64,000 bases of DNA, taken from positions 20,643 through 84,642 of the forward strand of contig JAFPVJ010000004.1 of NCBI GenBank assembly GCA_017400135.1, read 5' to 3'. Below, piece after piece: positions 18,925 to 26,852 of this stretch. The translations under genes were made by a program, and so were the position numbers. Below the pieces are notes generated by a model. The model was not told the origin of the DNA and ran no database searches. It saw nothing but the letters and a program-made list of their open reading frames with translations. This DNA is from Bacteroidales bacterium. GTDB taxonomy: Bacteria; Bacteroidota; Bacteroidia; Bacteroidales; UBA932. Numbering within the stretch: position 1 is the first letter of the stretch; every line of letters begins with the position of its first letter.

Positions 18925-18965
18925 TCTCTTTTGATTACTTTGTTTGACAGATAACCAACAGTAAT

Positions 18966-19436
18966 ATGCCACAATTCCACTACATGACGGCGGAAGGCCT
19001 GGAGAAAGTCAAGGCCGACCTCGCCGAAGCTCTCGCCCAGCGTCCGGTGATCTCCGCGCAGATCGCGGAGGCCCGCGAGAAGGGCGATTTGTCCGAGAAC
19101 GCCGAGTACGAGGCGGCCCGCGAAGCGCAGGGCCTGCTCGAAGTCAAGATCGCCAAGCTCCAGAACCTGGTTGCCAACGCCAAGATCATCGACGAGAGCC
19201 AGCTGAATACCGACGTCGTCCGGATGATGAACAAGGTCAAGGTCCAGAACCTGGCCAACAAGATGGTGATGGAGTTCACCATCGTCGGCGAGACCGAGGC
19301 CGACTTCGCCCACGGCAAGCTGGCTGCCACCACCCCCATCGGCAAGGCCCTCATCGGCCACGCCAAAGGAGAGGTCGTGGAGGCCCAGGTCCCTTCGGGC
19401 GTGATGAAGTTCCAGATTCTCGACATTTCAATCTAA
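18966..19436 (+). CDS. greA: Transcription elongation factor GreA
   Basis: GreA binds the RNA polymerase secondary channel and stimulates cleavage of backtracked transcripts. The 156 residues show the N-terminal coiled coil with the acidic tip (REKGDLSENAEYEAAREAQ, residues 36-54) and the C-terminal FKBP-like domain (PIGKALIGHAKGEVVEAQVPSG). Length is usual. It has its own promoter and heads a run with a HIT protein 6 bp downstream. Confidence 0.97.
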   Translation: MPQFHYMTAEGLEKVKADLAEALAQRPVISAQIAEAREKGDLSENAEYEAAREAQGLLEVKIAKLQNLVANAKIIDESQLNTDVVRMMNKVKVQNLANKMVMEFTIVGETEADFAHGKLAATTPIGKALIGHAKGEVVEAQVPSGVMKFQILDISI

Positions 19437-19442
19437 AGCAGC

Positions 19443-19847
19443 ATGGCCACGATCTTCACGCGTATCGCCAATGGCGAAATCCCTTCCTGGAAGGTTGCCG
19501 AGAGCGAGGATTTCTACGCTTTCCTCGACATCAGTCCCCTTGCCAAGGGTCACACCCTCGTGATCCCGAAGAAGGTGGAGGACGACTACATTTTCCACCT
19601 CGACGAGGAGACCTACGCCGGCCTCTGGGCTTTCGCCCGCAAGGTCGCCGTTGCCCTCAAGGCCGCCGTCCCGTGCCAGCGGGTCGGTGTCGCCGTGCTG
19701 GGCATGGAAGTGCCTCACACGCATATCCACCTCGTTCCGTTGCAGACGGAAGGGGACCTGGATTTCCGGAAGGAGCGTCCCGTGGTGACGCCCGAAGAAC
19801 AGACGGCCATCGCCGCATCCATTCTGAAAGAGTATGAGAAACTGTAA
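19443..19847 (+). CDS. HIT-family nucleotide hydrolase/transferase
   Basis: A 134-residue histidine-triad protein. It opens IFTRIANGEIPSWKVAE (typical HINT/HIT start), has HTLVIPKK, and ends with the triad HTHIHLVPL near residues 99-107. HIT proteins hydrolyse nucleoside phosphoramidates or dinucleotides; the exact substrate is unknown. It follows greA by 6 bp, an arrangement that suggests co-transcription. Its end overlaps the next gene by 14 bp. Confidence 0.93.
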   Translation: MATIFTRIANGEIPSWKVAESEDFYAFLDISPLAKGHTLVIPKKVEDDYIFHLDEETYAGLWAFARKVAVALKAAVPCQRVGVAVLGMEVPHTHIHLVPLQTEGDLDFRKERPVVTPEEQTAIAASILKEYEKL

Positions 19848-20955
19848 GATGATCGCCCTGGGCCTGCTGGTCCTGGCAGCCGCCTCCTGCGGCAAGAATA
19901 CTTCCATCAAGGGTACGCTCGCCGATGCGCCTGGCCGTCAGGTCGTCGTCAAGTATCTGGATGTCAATGCGCCCAAGGTGCTGGACACGGTCAAGACCGA
20001 TGCTTCCGGCGCATTCAGGTATGGCTTGAATGTCAAGGAAGGGCAGCCTCAATTCGTGTACCTGTATTATGGCGACACCAAGATCGCGTCTCTCCTTCTC
20101 CAGAAGGGTGACAAGGTGACGGTTGCCGCCGACACGCTCGGCCGTTACAGCGTCGAGGGCTCCGAGGAGAGCGTCAAGTTGCAGCAGGTGGAGCAGGATT
20201 TCTCCGCTTTCCTGTCGGATTTGAGCGCTACGATTGAGGGCGCGCAGGAAGGGGATGTCGCGGTGAACCGCGAGATATCCAAGAAATATGTCGCGTATTA
20301 TCGCAATGCCCTGAAGTACATCCTGTCCAACCCCCACTCCCTGACGGTCATTCCGGTCCTGTACCAGAAGATCAACGAGGACTTCCCGGTGTTCAAGGAG
20401 GACAGCGACGCCATCTATTTCCGGAGCGCCAGCGATTCGCTGAAGACGGTTTATCCTGAATCGGCCTACGTGAAGGCGCTGGACAAGGAGGCTGTCCGTC
20501 GGCTGAAACTGATGGATCTCGCACTCAAGTTGAAGGAGGTCCAGCCCATGAGTTATCCCGATCTCGAGATTGCGGACAGCAAGGGCGGGAAGGCGAAGCT
20601 TTCCGAGGTGGATGCCAAGGTCGTTCTCCTGTATTTCTGGGATGCTTCCGATGCGGCGCAGAAGATGTTCAACATCGATCAGCTCCTGCCGCTGTATAAG
20701 GAGTATCATCCGAAGGGTTTCGAGATCTATTCCGTCAACGTGGATCCGGACAAGACGCTCTGGGGCACGACGGTCAAGAACCAGCAACTGCCCTGGATCA
20801 ACGTCTGTGACGGTTTCGGTGCCGCGAGCGTGGCGCTGCAGCGCTACAACGTGACGGCCCTGCCGGCTTTCTACCTGATTGCCGGCGGCGAGCTGGTCAG
20901 CGAGCCCGTGACGGGCATCGACGGCCTGAAGAGCTATCTGAAGAAGATTCTTTAG
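19834..20955 (+). CDS. Thioredoxin-fold lipoprotein without CXXC (DUF4369/TlpA-like)
   Basis: An SPII signal ends LAAASC, so the mature protein is lipidated. A beta-rich N-domain (SIKGTLADAPGRQVVVKYLD...) of the DUF4369 type is followed by a helical linker and a TlpA/AhpC-like thioredoxin fold. That fold includes VVLLYFWDASDAAQKMFNIDQLLPLY and later NVTALPAFYLI with the cis-Pro. The place of the redox CXXC, just after FW, reads DASDAAQ (residues 270-276), with no cysteine. It is therefore probably not a thiol-disulfide oxidoreductase. Translation may start at 19834 (overlapping the HIT gene) or at the ATG at 19849. The stop overlaps that of tsaB by 4 bp. Confidence 0.8.
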   Translation: MRNCKMIALGLLVLAAASCGKNTSIKGTLADAPGRQVVVKYLDVNAPKVLDTVKTDASGAFRYGLNVKEGQPQFVYLYYGDTKIASLLLQKGDKVTVAADTLGRYSVEGSEESVKLQQVEQDFSAFLSDLSATIEGAQEGDVAVNREISKKYVAYYRNALKYILSNPHSLTVIPVLYQKINEDFPVFKEDSDAIYFRSASDSLKTVYPESAYVKALDKEAVRRLKLMDLALKLKEVQPMSYPDLEIADSKGGKAKLSEVDAKVVLLYFWDASDAAQKMFNIDQLLPLYKEYHPKGFEIYSVNVDPDKTLWGTTVKNQQLPWINVCDGFGAASVALQRYNVTALPAFYLIAGGELVSEPVTGIDGLKSYLKKIL

Positions 20956-21806
20956 AAAAGTTTCTTTGCGCTGACGGTGGCGACAAATTGCTTGAGGTAG
21001 AACGGTTCGAAGTACGCTGTGTCTTCGAACCGTTTTTCTTTGTACGCCGCCATTGCTGGCCTTAGCATAACATCGGCTCTGGGGCAGCAACCAATGAAAC
21101 GGGCGTTCGCGGCGGGCGACTGCGGGGCCGGCGACGGGTTGAGGGGAGCCACTGTGAGGGGGCTCTGCCCCCTACTATCCCCCGCGGCTCCCGGGCTACC
21201 GACATCGCCTTCGGCTCCGTCCCGCCCTCCGCCGGGCGCTCTGAGGAGCGCCTTTTTACCATCTGCGAATGCCTGGATGACGTCCTTGCATTTGAGGGCG
21301 CCGTCGCCGATGAAGAGGACGGGGCCTTCGGCGAGGCGGTCGGCAAAGGTGGTCTCGTCGACGATGACGGGGGCGGTCTCGGTCAGTTGGCGGCCGTCGG
21401 GAGTGAAGACTGCGGTATAGACCTCCATCCGGCGGGCGTCGATCATCGGAACGATGTATTTGCAGCCATCCGGGACGAGTCCGTCGTCGATGGCTTGGGC
21501 GACCAGGGTATCCAGCGTCCCGATCGCGATCAGGGGCAGGTCGGCGCCGAAGCATAGGCCCTTCGCCGTGGAGGAACCCACCCGCAGGCCGGTGTAGGAA
21601 CCGGGGCCCTTGCTGACGCAGACGGCGTCGCAGTCGCGTGCGGTCAGCCCCTGCTCCCGCAGCATCTCATCCAGGAAAACGGCGGTCAGCGAAGCCTGGC
21701 TGCGGGGTACCTCGGTAGACTTGTACGCCACGATGCGCCCTTCTTCCGACAGGGCGACGGAAGTCAGGGAAGTGGACGTCTCGATATAGAGTATACGGTC
21801 CCGCAT
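20952..21806 (-). CDS. tsaB: tRNA threonylcarbamoyladenosine biosynthesis protein TsaB, with insertion
   Basis: TsaB is the partner of TsaD in making t6A37 of ANN-decoding tRNAs. The ASKHA-fold N-domain shows ILYIETSTSLTSVALS and the signature SKGPGSYTGLRVGSSTAKGL. The C-terminal FEDTAYFEPFYLKQFVAT is also typical. At 284 residues it is about 50 longer than usual. The excess is a Gly/Pro/Ser-rich stretch at residues about 189-234, encoded by 21105-21242, which looks like an in-frame insertion (see repeat entry). The rest appears intact. It starts 3 bp after the cvpA stop. Confidence 0.92.
   Translation of the reverse strand: MRDRILYIETSTSLTSVALSEEGRIVAYKSTEVPRSQASLTAVFLDEMLREQGLTARDCDAVCVSKGPGSYTGLRVGSSTAKGLCFGADLPLIAIGTLDTLVAQAIDDGLVPDGCKYIVPMIDARRMEVYTAVFTPDGRQLTETAPVIVDETTFADRLAEGPVLFIGDGALKCKDVIQAFADGKKALLRAPGGGRDGAEGDVGSPGAAGDSRGQSPLTVAPLNPSPAPQSPAANARFIGCCPRADVMLRPAMAAYKEKRFEDTAYFEPFYLKQFVATVSAKKLF
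21105..21242. repeat. GC-rich palindrome-bearing insertion inside tsaB
   Basis: The segment encodes low-complexity protein unlike the rest of TsaB and contains an inverted repeat, AGGGGGC-TCT-GCCCCCT (21157-21173). Its GCCTTCGGCTCCGTC stretch resembles GCCTGCGGCGCCGTC in the intergenic element at 33770-34035. The boundaries are inferred from where TsaB-like sequence stops and resumes. Confidence 0.6.
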
Positions 21807-21809
21807 GGA

Positions 21810-22307
21810 TTATTGCTTGAACAGCAGGGCTTTCAGATAAGGGAATACCTTATACGCCGCATCCCGCAGGGGAGCGTACAGGACCGACTGGTCGAGCGTC
21901 TCGGGCTTGACCAGGGAGAATTTCAGGTTGATCGTATCGAAAAGGATCAGGAACAGGCCGATGATCAACGCCCCCTTGAGCAGCGAGAAGATCATTCCCA
22001 GCATCCAGTTGAGCCAACCCAGGTCCACCGCCTTGAACAGCTTCAAGATCAGCTTGCCGACCAGGTGCAGCAGCAGGGATACAACGATCAGGATCAGCAC
22101 GAATCCGGCGATGTTCAGGACCGTCTCCGATACGTTGGGGAAATACTGCCGCAGCCATTCGCAGGCCATTTCGGAGAAATGGAAGGCCAGCCAGATGCCC
22201 AGGATGACGGAAACGAGGGAGACGACTTGGGCGATGAAACCGTGCTGGATGCCGCGCACGATGGCGGGGACGAAACATACCAGCAATATGATGTCCAGGG
22301 TACTCAT
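21810..22307 (-). CDS. CvpA-family membrane protein
   Basis: The 165-residue product (start at the ATG whose complement is 22305-22307) has four hydrophobic helices: residues about 5-25, 30-50, 65-90 and 105-125. It opens STLDIILLVCFVPAIVRGIQHGFIAQ, the CvpA pattern (DixllxxxxxxxxGxxxGf). CvpA proteins affect envelope integrity and colicin V export in other bacteria; the mechanism is unknown. The same reading frame stays open far upstream opposite ileS, but that extension is antisense to ileS. It lies 3 bp before tsaB in the same operon. Confidence 0.88.
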   Translation of the reverse strand: MSTLDIILLVCFVPAIVRGIQHGFIAQVVSLVSVILGIWLAFHFSEMACEWLRQYFPNVSETVLNIAGFVLILIVVSLLLHLVGKLILKLFKAVDLGWLNWMLGMIFSLLKGALIIGLFLILFDTINLKFSLVKPETLDQSVLYAPLRDAAYKVFPYLKALLFKQ

Positions 22308-22336
22308 AATTTGTTGTAAAAAATCCTTGGATTGAC

Positions 22337-22344
22337 TATATTTG
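22337..22344 (+). promoter_or_regulatory. -7 box (TATATTTG) for ileS
   Basis: TATATTTG, ending 26 bp before the ATG at 22371. It rules out the upstream in-frame ATG at 22332, which would precede the promoter element. Confidence 0.8.
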
Positions 22345-22370
22345 TCGGTTACAAAATTAGCCAAAAAATA

Positions 22371-25300
22371 ATGACATTCAAAGAATACAAGGGACTGGAT
22401 CTGGTGGGCGTCGGAAACGACATCCTGGAGCGCTGGAAACGCAATTCCGCGTTCGAGAAGTCGCTCGCCTTGCGGGACGGCGCGCCGGAGTTCATCTTCT
22501 TCGAAGGACCTCCTTCGGCGAACGGCATGCCCGGCATCCACCACGTGATGGCGCGTTCCATCAAGGACGCCGTCTGCCGTTACAAGACCCAGACCGGATA
22601 CCTGGTGCGCCGCCGCGCCGGCTGGGACACCCATGGACTGCCCGTGGAGCTCGGCGTCGAAAAGAAGCTCGGCATCACCAAGGAGGACATTGGCACGAAG
22701 ATCAGTGTCGAGGAATACAACCGGGCCTGCCGCGAGGAGGTGATGAAGTACACCGCCGAGTGGCGCAACCTCACCGAGCGCATCGGCTACTGGGTGGACA
22801 TGGACGACCCGTACATCACCTACGACAACCGCTATATCGAGACCCTCTGGTACCTGCTGAAGGACATCTACGGCAAGGGCTACCTCTACAAGGGCAAGTC
22901 CATCCAGCCCTACAGCCCCGCCGCCGGCACGGGCCTCAGCTCCCACGAGCTCAACCAGCCCGGCTGCTACCGCGACGTCAAGGACACGACGGTCTGCGCG
23001 CAGTTCAAGTCCCTCGACGAGGAAGGCTTGTACTTCCTCGCCTGGACCACGACGCCCTGGACCCTGCCGTCCAACACGGCGCTCTGCGTGGGCCCGAACA
23101 TCGATTATGTCCGGGTGCGCAGCGCCAATCCCTATACCGGCATTCCCGCGACCTACATTCTGGCGAAGGACTTGGTCGGCGCCTGGTTCAATGAAAAGAC
23201 CCCGTACGAGGTGCTTCCGGGCACGGTCAAGGGCACTGAGCTCGCCGGCATGCGCTACGAGCAGCTGATTCCCTGGTTCCGTCCCGACGAGGGTGCATTC
23301 AAAGTCATCCTGGGCGACTATGTCACGACCGAGGATGGTACCGGCATCGTCCACATCGCGCCGACTTTCGGTGCCGATGACGCAAAAGTCGCGAAGCTCG
23401 CCGGCGTCCCCGGCCTGTTCGTGGCCGATAAGGACGGCGCTCCGCAGGCCCAGGTGGACCCCCGCGGCCGTTTCTACCGCGTCGAAGACCTGGATCCGGC
23501 CTATGTGGCCGACCGGGTCGATCCGAACTACACGGAGTGGGCGGGCCGCTATGTCAAGAACGCCTATGACGACAGCCTTCCCGCGGACGCCCCGACCCTC
23601 GACATTGACATCTGCGTGATGCTCAAGGCCGAAAACAAGGCCTTCCGCATCGAAAAGCATACGCACAACTATCCCCACTGCTGGCGCACGGACAAGCCCG
23701 TCCTCTATTATCCGCTGAATTCCTGGTTCATCAAGGCCACGGCGGTACGCGAGGAGATGATGGCCCTCAACGACCAGATCGTCTGGAAACCCGAGGCCAC
23801 CGGCACGGGCCGTTTCGGCAAGTGGCTGGAGAACATCCAGGACTGGAATCTCAGCCGCAGTCGCTACTGGGGCACGCCGCTCCCGATCTGGCGCACCGAC
23901 GACGGCAAGGAAGAGATCTGCATCGGCAGCGCCGCCGAGCTCTATGCCGAGATCGAGAAGGCGGTCGCGGCCGGCATCATGGCCTCCAATCCGCTCAAGG
24001 ACAAGGGCTTCGACCCGGCGGACATGTCCAAGGAGAACTACGACAGGATCGACCTGCACCGGCCGTACGTGGACGAGATTTTCCTCGTGAGCCCTTCCGG
24101 AAAGAAGATGACCCGCGAGACCGACCTGATCGACGTGTGGTTCGATTCCGGCTCGATGCCGTACGCCCAGACGGGCCTGCGCGGCAAGGATACGCCGGAC
24201 TTCGGCTGCACGGCCGATTTCATCGCCGAAGGCGTCGACCAGACGCGCGGCTGGTTCTACACCCTGCACGCCATCCACACGATGGTCAGCGGTACGCCGG
24301 CCTTCAAGCGCGTGATTTCCAACGGGCTGGTCCTGGACAAGAAGGGCGAGAAGATGTCCAAGCGCCTGGGCAATGCGGTGGACCCGTTCCAGGCGATGGA
24401 CACCTACGGCCCCGACCCGCTGCGCTGGTACATGCTGACCAACGCCCAGCCCTGGGACAACCTCAAGTTCGACGAGGCCGGCGTGGACGAGGTGCGCCGC
24501 AAGTTCTTCGGCACCCTCTACAACACCTATTCCTTCTTCGCGCTCTATGCGAACGTGGACGGCTTCGACCCGAAGGCGCCCGCCGTACCGTACGCCGACC
24601 GCCCGGAGATCGACCGCTGGATCATTTCCCTGCTCAACAGCCTCATCCGCGACGTGCGCGCCGCCTACGAGGACTATGATATCACCCTGGCCGGACGCCT
24701 GATCCAGGACTTCGTCTGCGACCACCTGTCCAACTGGTACGTGCGCCTCAACCGCAAGCGTTTCTGGGGTGGTGAACCCGGTACCGACAAGCAGGCCGCC
24801 TACCAGACGCTGTACGAGGTGCTGTGCGATGTCGCCGTCCTGGCGGCCCCGATCGCCCCGTTCTACATGGACCGGCTCTATCTGGACCTCGTTCCGGACG
24901 GGGAGGAGTCCGTGCATTACGTGACGATGCCCGAGCCCGAGACATCTCTGATCGACACCGATCTGGAAGAACGGATGGCCCTGGCCCAGAAGGCGACCTC
25001 GATGGTGCTCGCGCTCCGGCGCAAGGTCAACATCAAGGTGCGCCAGCCCCTGTCCAAGCTCGTGATTCCCGTCATCTCCGACAAGGTCCGCGCCCAGCTG
25101 GAGAAGGTGAAGGACATCCTCCTCGGGGAAGTCAACGTCAAGGAAGCCGAATTCATCGCCGACACCACCGGCATCATCACCAAGAAGATCAAGCCCAATT
25201 TCAAGACCCTGGGCAAGATCTACGGCAAGCAGATGAAGGAGATTGCCGCCGCGTTCTGCGCTTTCGACCAGCAGACCATCTCCGAGATCCAGGCCGCCGA

Positions 25301-26168
25301 GACCGAGGGACGCACCTATACGCTCGCCCTGCCTTCCGGTCCGGTCGAATTGAACCCTGGGGACTATCAGATTTCCTCCGAGGACATGCCGGGCTGGCTG
25401 GTCGGATCCGAGGGGGCGCTCACGATCGCCCTGGATATCGAGGTGACGGACGCCCTGCGCAACGAAGGTATCGCCCGCGAACTGGTCAACCGCATCCAGA
25501 ACATCCGCAAGGACAGCGGATTCGAGGTGACGGACAAGGTCGCCGTGACGATTTATGCCGCCGGCGCCGACTATGACGAGATTTCCTACTCCCTCGCCTC
25601 CTACAAAGACTATCTCGCTTCCCAGACCCTCGCCGTGTCCGTGGATCTCGCGCCGCTCGCCGACGCCCCTGCGACCGCCGTAGAAGTCGAATGGAGCGAA
25701 ACACCCATAAAGATCAACGTCGTAAAAGAAAAGAATATGGCAGAAGTAAAGAAAAAAGCCAAAGACGCGCAGCCGGTCGAGAAGACCCGCTATTCCGACG
25801 AGGAGCTCGCCGAGTTCCGCGTCATCATCGAGGACATGCTGGCCAAGGCCCGCTCGGAGTACAACAAGCTCCGCCAGGTCGTGATGCACAACGGCAGCAA
25901 CGACATCGAGGACACCTCCCCGTCTTTCAAGACGGTCGAGGACGACGGCGCCAACCAGCTTTCCAAGGAAGAGGCGAGTGCGCTCGCCCAGCGTCAGTAC
26001 AAGTTCATCCAGAACCTCGAAGCTGCCATCGCGCGCATCGAGAACAAGACCTACGGCGTCTGCCGCGTCACCGGCAAGCTGATCCCCAAGGAGCGGCTGC
26101 GCCTCGTGCCGCACGCCACGCTGACGGTTGAAGCCAAGGAGATGCTGGCCAAATCCGGAAAGAACTGA
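22371..26168 (+). CDS. ileS: Isoleucyl-tRNA synthetase fused to a TraR/DksA-like domain
   Basis: Residues 1 to about 1120 are a full-length class I IleRS. The HIGH-type motif reads PSANGMPGIHHV, the KMSKS-type loop reads KGEKMSKRLGN, an editing domain lies between them, and the C-terminal part is of the type 2 kind. From Met1123 (ATG at 25737) the frame continues without a stop into about 143 residues of DksA/TraR-like protein. That part has YSDEELAEFRVIIEDMLAKAR coiled coil and YGVCRVTGKLIPKERLRLVPHATL, with one Cys of the usual four. In related Bacteroidota the DksA-like gene is normally separate and directly downstream. Purine-rich bases before 25737 leave room for internal initiation. lspA starts 6 bp later. 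Confidence 0.93.
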   Translation: MTFKEYKGLDLVGVGNDILERWKRNSAFEKSLALRDGAPEFIFFEGPPSANGMPGIHHVMARSIKDAVCRYKTQTGYLVRRRAGWDTHGLPVELGVEKKLGITKEDIGTKISVEEYNRACREEVMKYTAEWRNLTERIGYWVDMDDPYITYDNRYIETLWYLLKDIYGKGYLYKGKSIQPYSPAAGTGLSSHELNQPGCYRDVKDTTVCAQFKSLDEEGLYFLAWTTTPWTLPSNTALCVGPNIDYVRVRSANPYTGIPATYILAKDLVGAWFNEKTPYEVLPGTVKGTELAGMRYEQLIPWFRPDEGAFKVILGDYVTTEDGTGIVHIAPTFGADDAKVAKLAGVPGLFVADKDGAPQAQVDPRGRFYRVEDLDPAYVADRVDPNYTEWAGRYVKNAYDDSLPADAPTLDIDICVMLKAENKAFRIEKHTHNYPHCWRTDKPVLYYPLNSWFIKATAVREEMMALNDQIVWKPEATGTGRFGKWLENIQDWNLSRSRYWGTPLPIWRTDDGKEEICIGSAAELYAEIEKAVAAGIMASNPLKDKGFDPADMSKENYDRIDLHRPYVDEIFLVSPSGKKMTRETDLIDVWFDSGSMPYAQTGLRGKDTPDFGCTADFIAEGVDQTRGWFYTLHAIHTMVSGTPAFKRVISNGLVLDKKGEKMSKRLGNAVDPFQAMDTYGPDPLRWYMLTNAQPWDNLKFDEAGVDEVRRKFFGTLYNTYSFFALYANVDGFDPKAPAVPYADRPEIDRWIISLLNSLIRDVRAAYEDYDITLAGRLIQDFVCDHLSNWYVRLNRKRFWGGEPGTDKQAAYQTLYEVLCDVAVLAAPIAPFYMDRLYLDLVPDGEESVHYVTMPEPETSLIDTDLEERMALAQKATSMVLALRRKVNIKVRQPLSKLVIPVISDKVRAQLEKVKDILLGEVNVKEAEFIADTTGIITKKIKPNFKTLGKIYGKQMKEIAAAFCAFDQQTISEIQAAETEGRTYTLALPSGPVELNPGDYQISSEDMPGWLVGSEGALTIALDIEVTDALRNEGIARELVNRIQNIRKDSGFEVTDKVAVTIYAAGADYDEISYSLASYKDYLASQTLAVSVDLAPLADAPATAVEVEWSETPIKINVVKEKNMAEVKKKAKDAQPVEKTRYSDEELAEFRVIIEDMLAKARSEYNKLRQVVMHNGSNDIEDTSPSFKTVEDDGANQLSKEEASALAQRQYKFIQNLEAAIARIENKTYGVCRVTGKLIPKERLRLVPHATLTVEAKEMLAKSGKN

Positions 26169-26174
26169 TCCGGT

Positions 26175-26762
26175 ATGGCGCTCTCCAAAGGGAAGAAACT
26201 GCTGATCCTGGGAGCCACCCTCGTCATCGTCGATCAGGTCATCAAGGTCCTGGTCAAGACGAATATGTCGATCGGGGAGCATTTCAGCGTCATCGGCAAC
26301 TGGTTCCAGATCCTCTTCATCGAAAACGAGGGGATGGCCTTCGGCATGAAGTTCGGAGGAGCGCTCGGGAAATATCTCCTGACCTTCTTCCGGATCTGCC
26401 TCTTCGCCGCGCTGTCCTGGTGGATTTCGAGCCTGATCAGGAAGGACAAGGCCCCGATGGGCGTGCTGGTCGGCCTGACGCTGATCGCCGCCGGCGCCCT
26501 GGGCAACATTATCGACTGCCTTTTCTACGGGCTGATCTTCGAGCCCCACGTCCCCTTCATGCAGGGCCGGGTGGTCGATATGCTCTATTTCCCGATCATC
26601 GATACGACCTGGCCGAAATGGCTGCCCTGGATCGGAGGCAAACCCTTCACTTTCTTCGACCCGGTCTTCAATTTCGCGGACAGCTGCGTAACGGTCGGCG
26701 CCTTCTACCTGATCCTTTTCCAGTGGAAGTTTTTCTCCAAAGAGGAAAAGAAGGAAGAGTAA
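26175..26762 (+). CDS. lspA: Lipoprotein signal peptidase II
   Basis: LspA removes signal peptides from prolipoproteins in the inner membrane. The 195 residues show four membrane helices. The catalytic aspartates are in GALGNIIDCLFYG (residue about 115) and FNFADSCVTVG (about 174). VVDMLYFPIIDT between them is longer than in proteobacteria, as is usual for Bacteroidota LspA. It follows ileS by 6 bp and ends at an intrinsic terminator. The many SPII lipoproteins in this window are its likely substrates. Confidence 0.95.
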   Translation: MALSKGKKLLILGATLVIVDQVIKVLVKTNMSIGEHFSVIGNWFQILFIENEGMAFGMKFGGALGKYLLTFFRICLFAALSWWISSLIRKDKAPMGVLVGLTLIAAGALGNIIDCLFYGLIFEPHVPFMQGRVVDMLYFPIIDTTWPKWLPWIGGKPFTFFDPVFNFADSCVTVGAFYLILFQWKFFSKEEKKEE

Positions 26763-26790
26763 TCCTTTGTCAATCAGAGATTCTGTCATG

Positions 26791-26819
26791 TACCCTCTTT
26801 TCGGAGAGGGTATTTTTTT
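26791..26819 (+). terminator. Intrinsic terminator after lspA
   Basis: TACCCTC pairs with GAGGGTA around an 8-nt loop (26791-26812), followed by a run of seven T. It ends the ileS-lspA transcript. Confidence 0.85.
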
Positions 26820-26820
26820 G

Positions 26821-26828
26821 TATATTTG
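26821..26828 (+). promoter_or_regulatory. -7 box (TATATTTG) for the SSS-symporter group
   Basis: TATATTTG lies immediately after the lspA terminator and 25 bp before the ATG at 26853. It probably drives the five-gene group to 33757. Confidence 0.75.
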
Positions 26829-26852
26829 GAAACGGACAAGAAGGCTTTCTCC

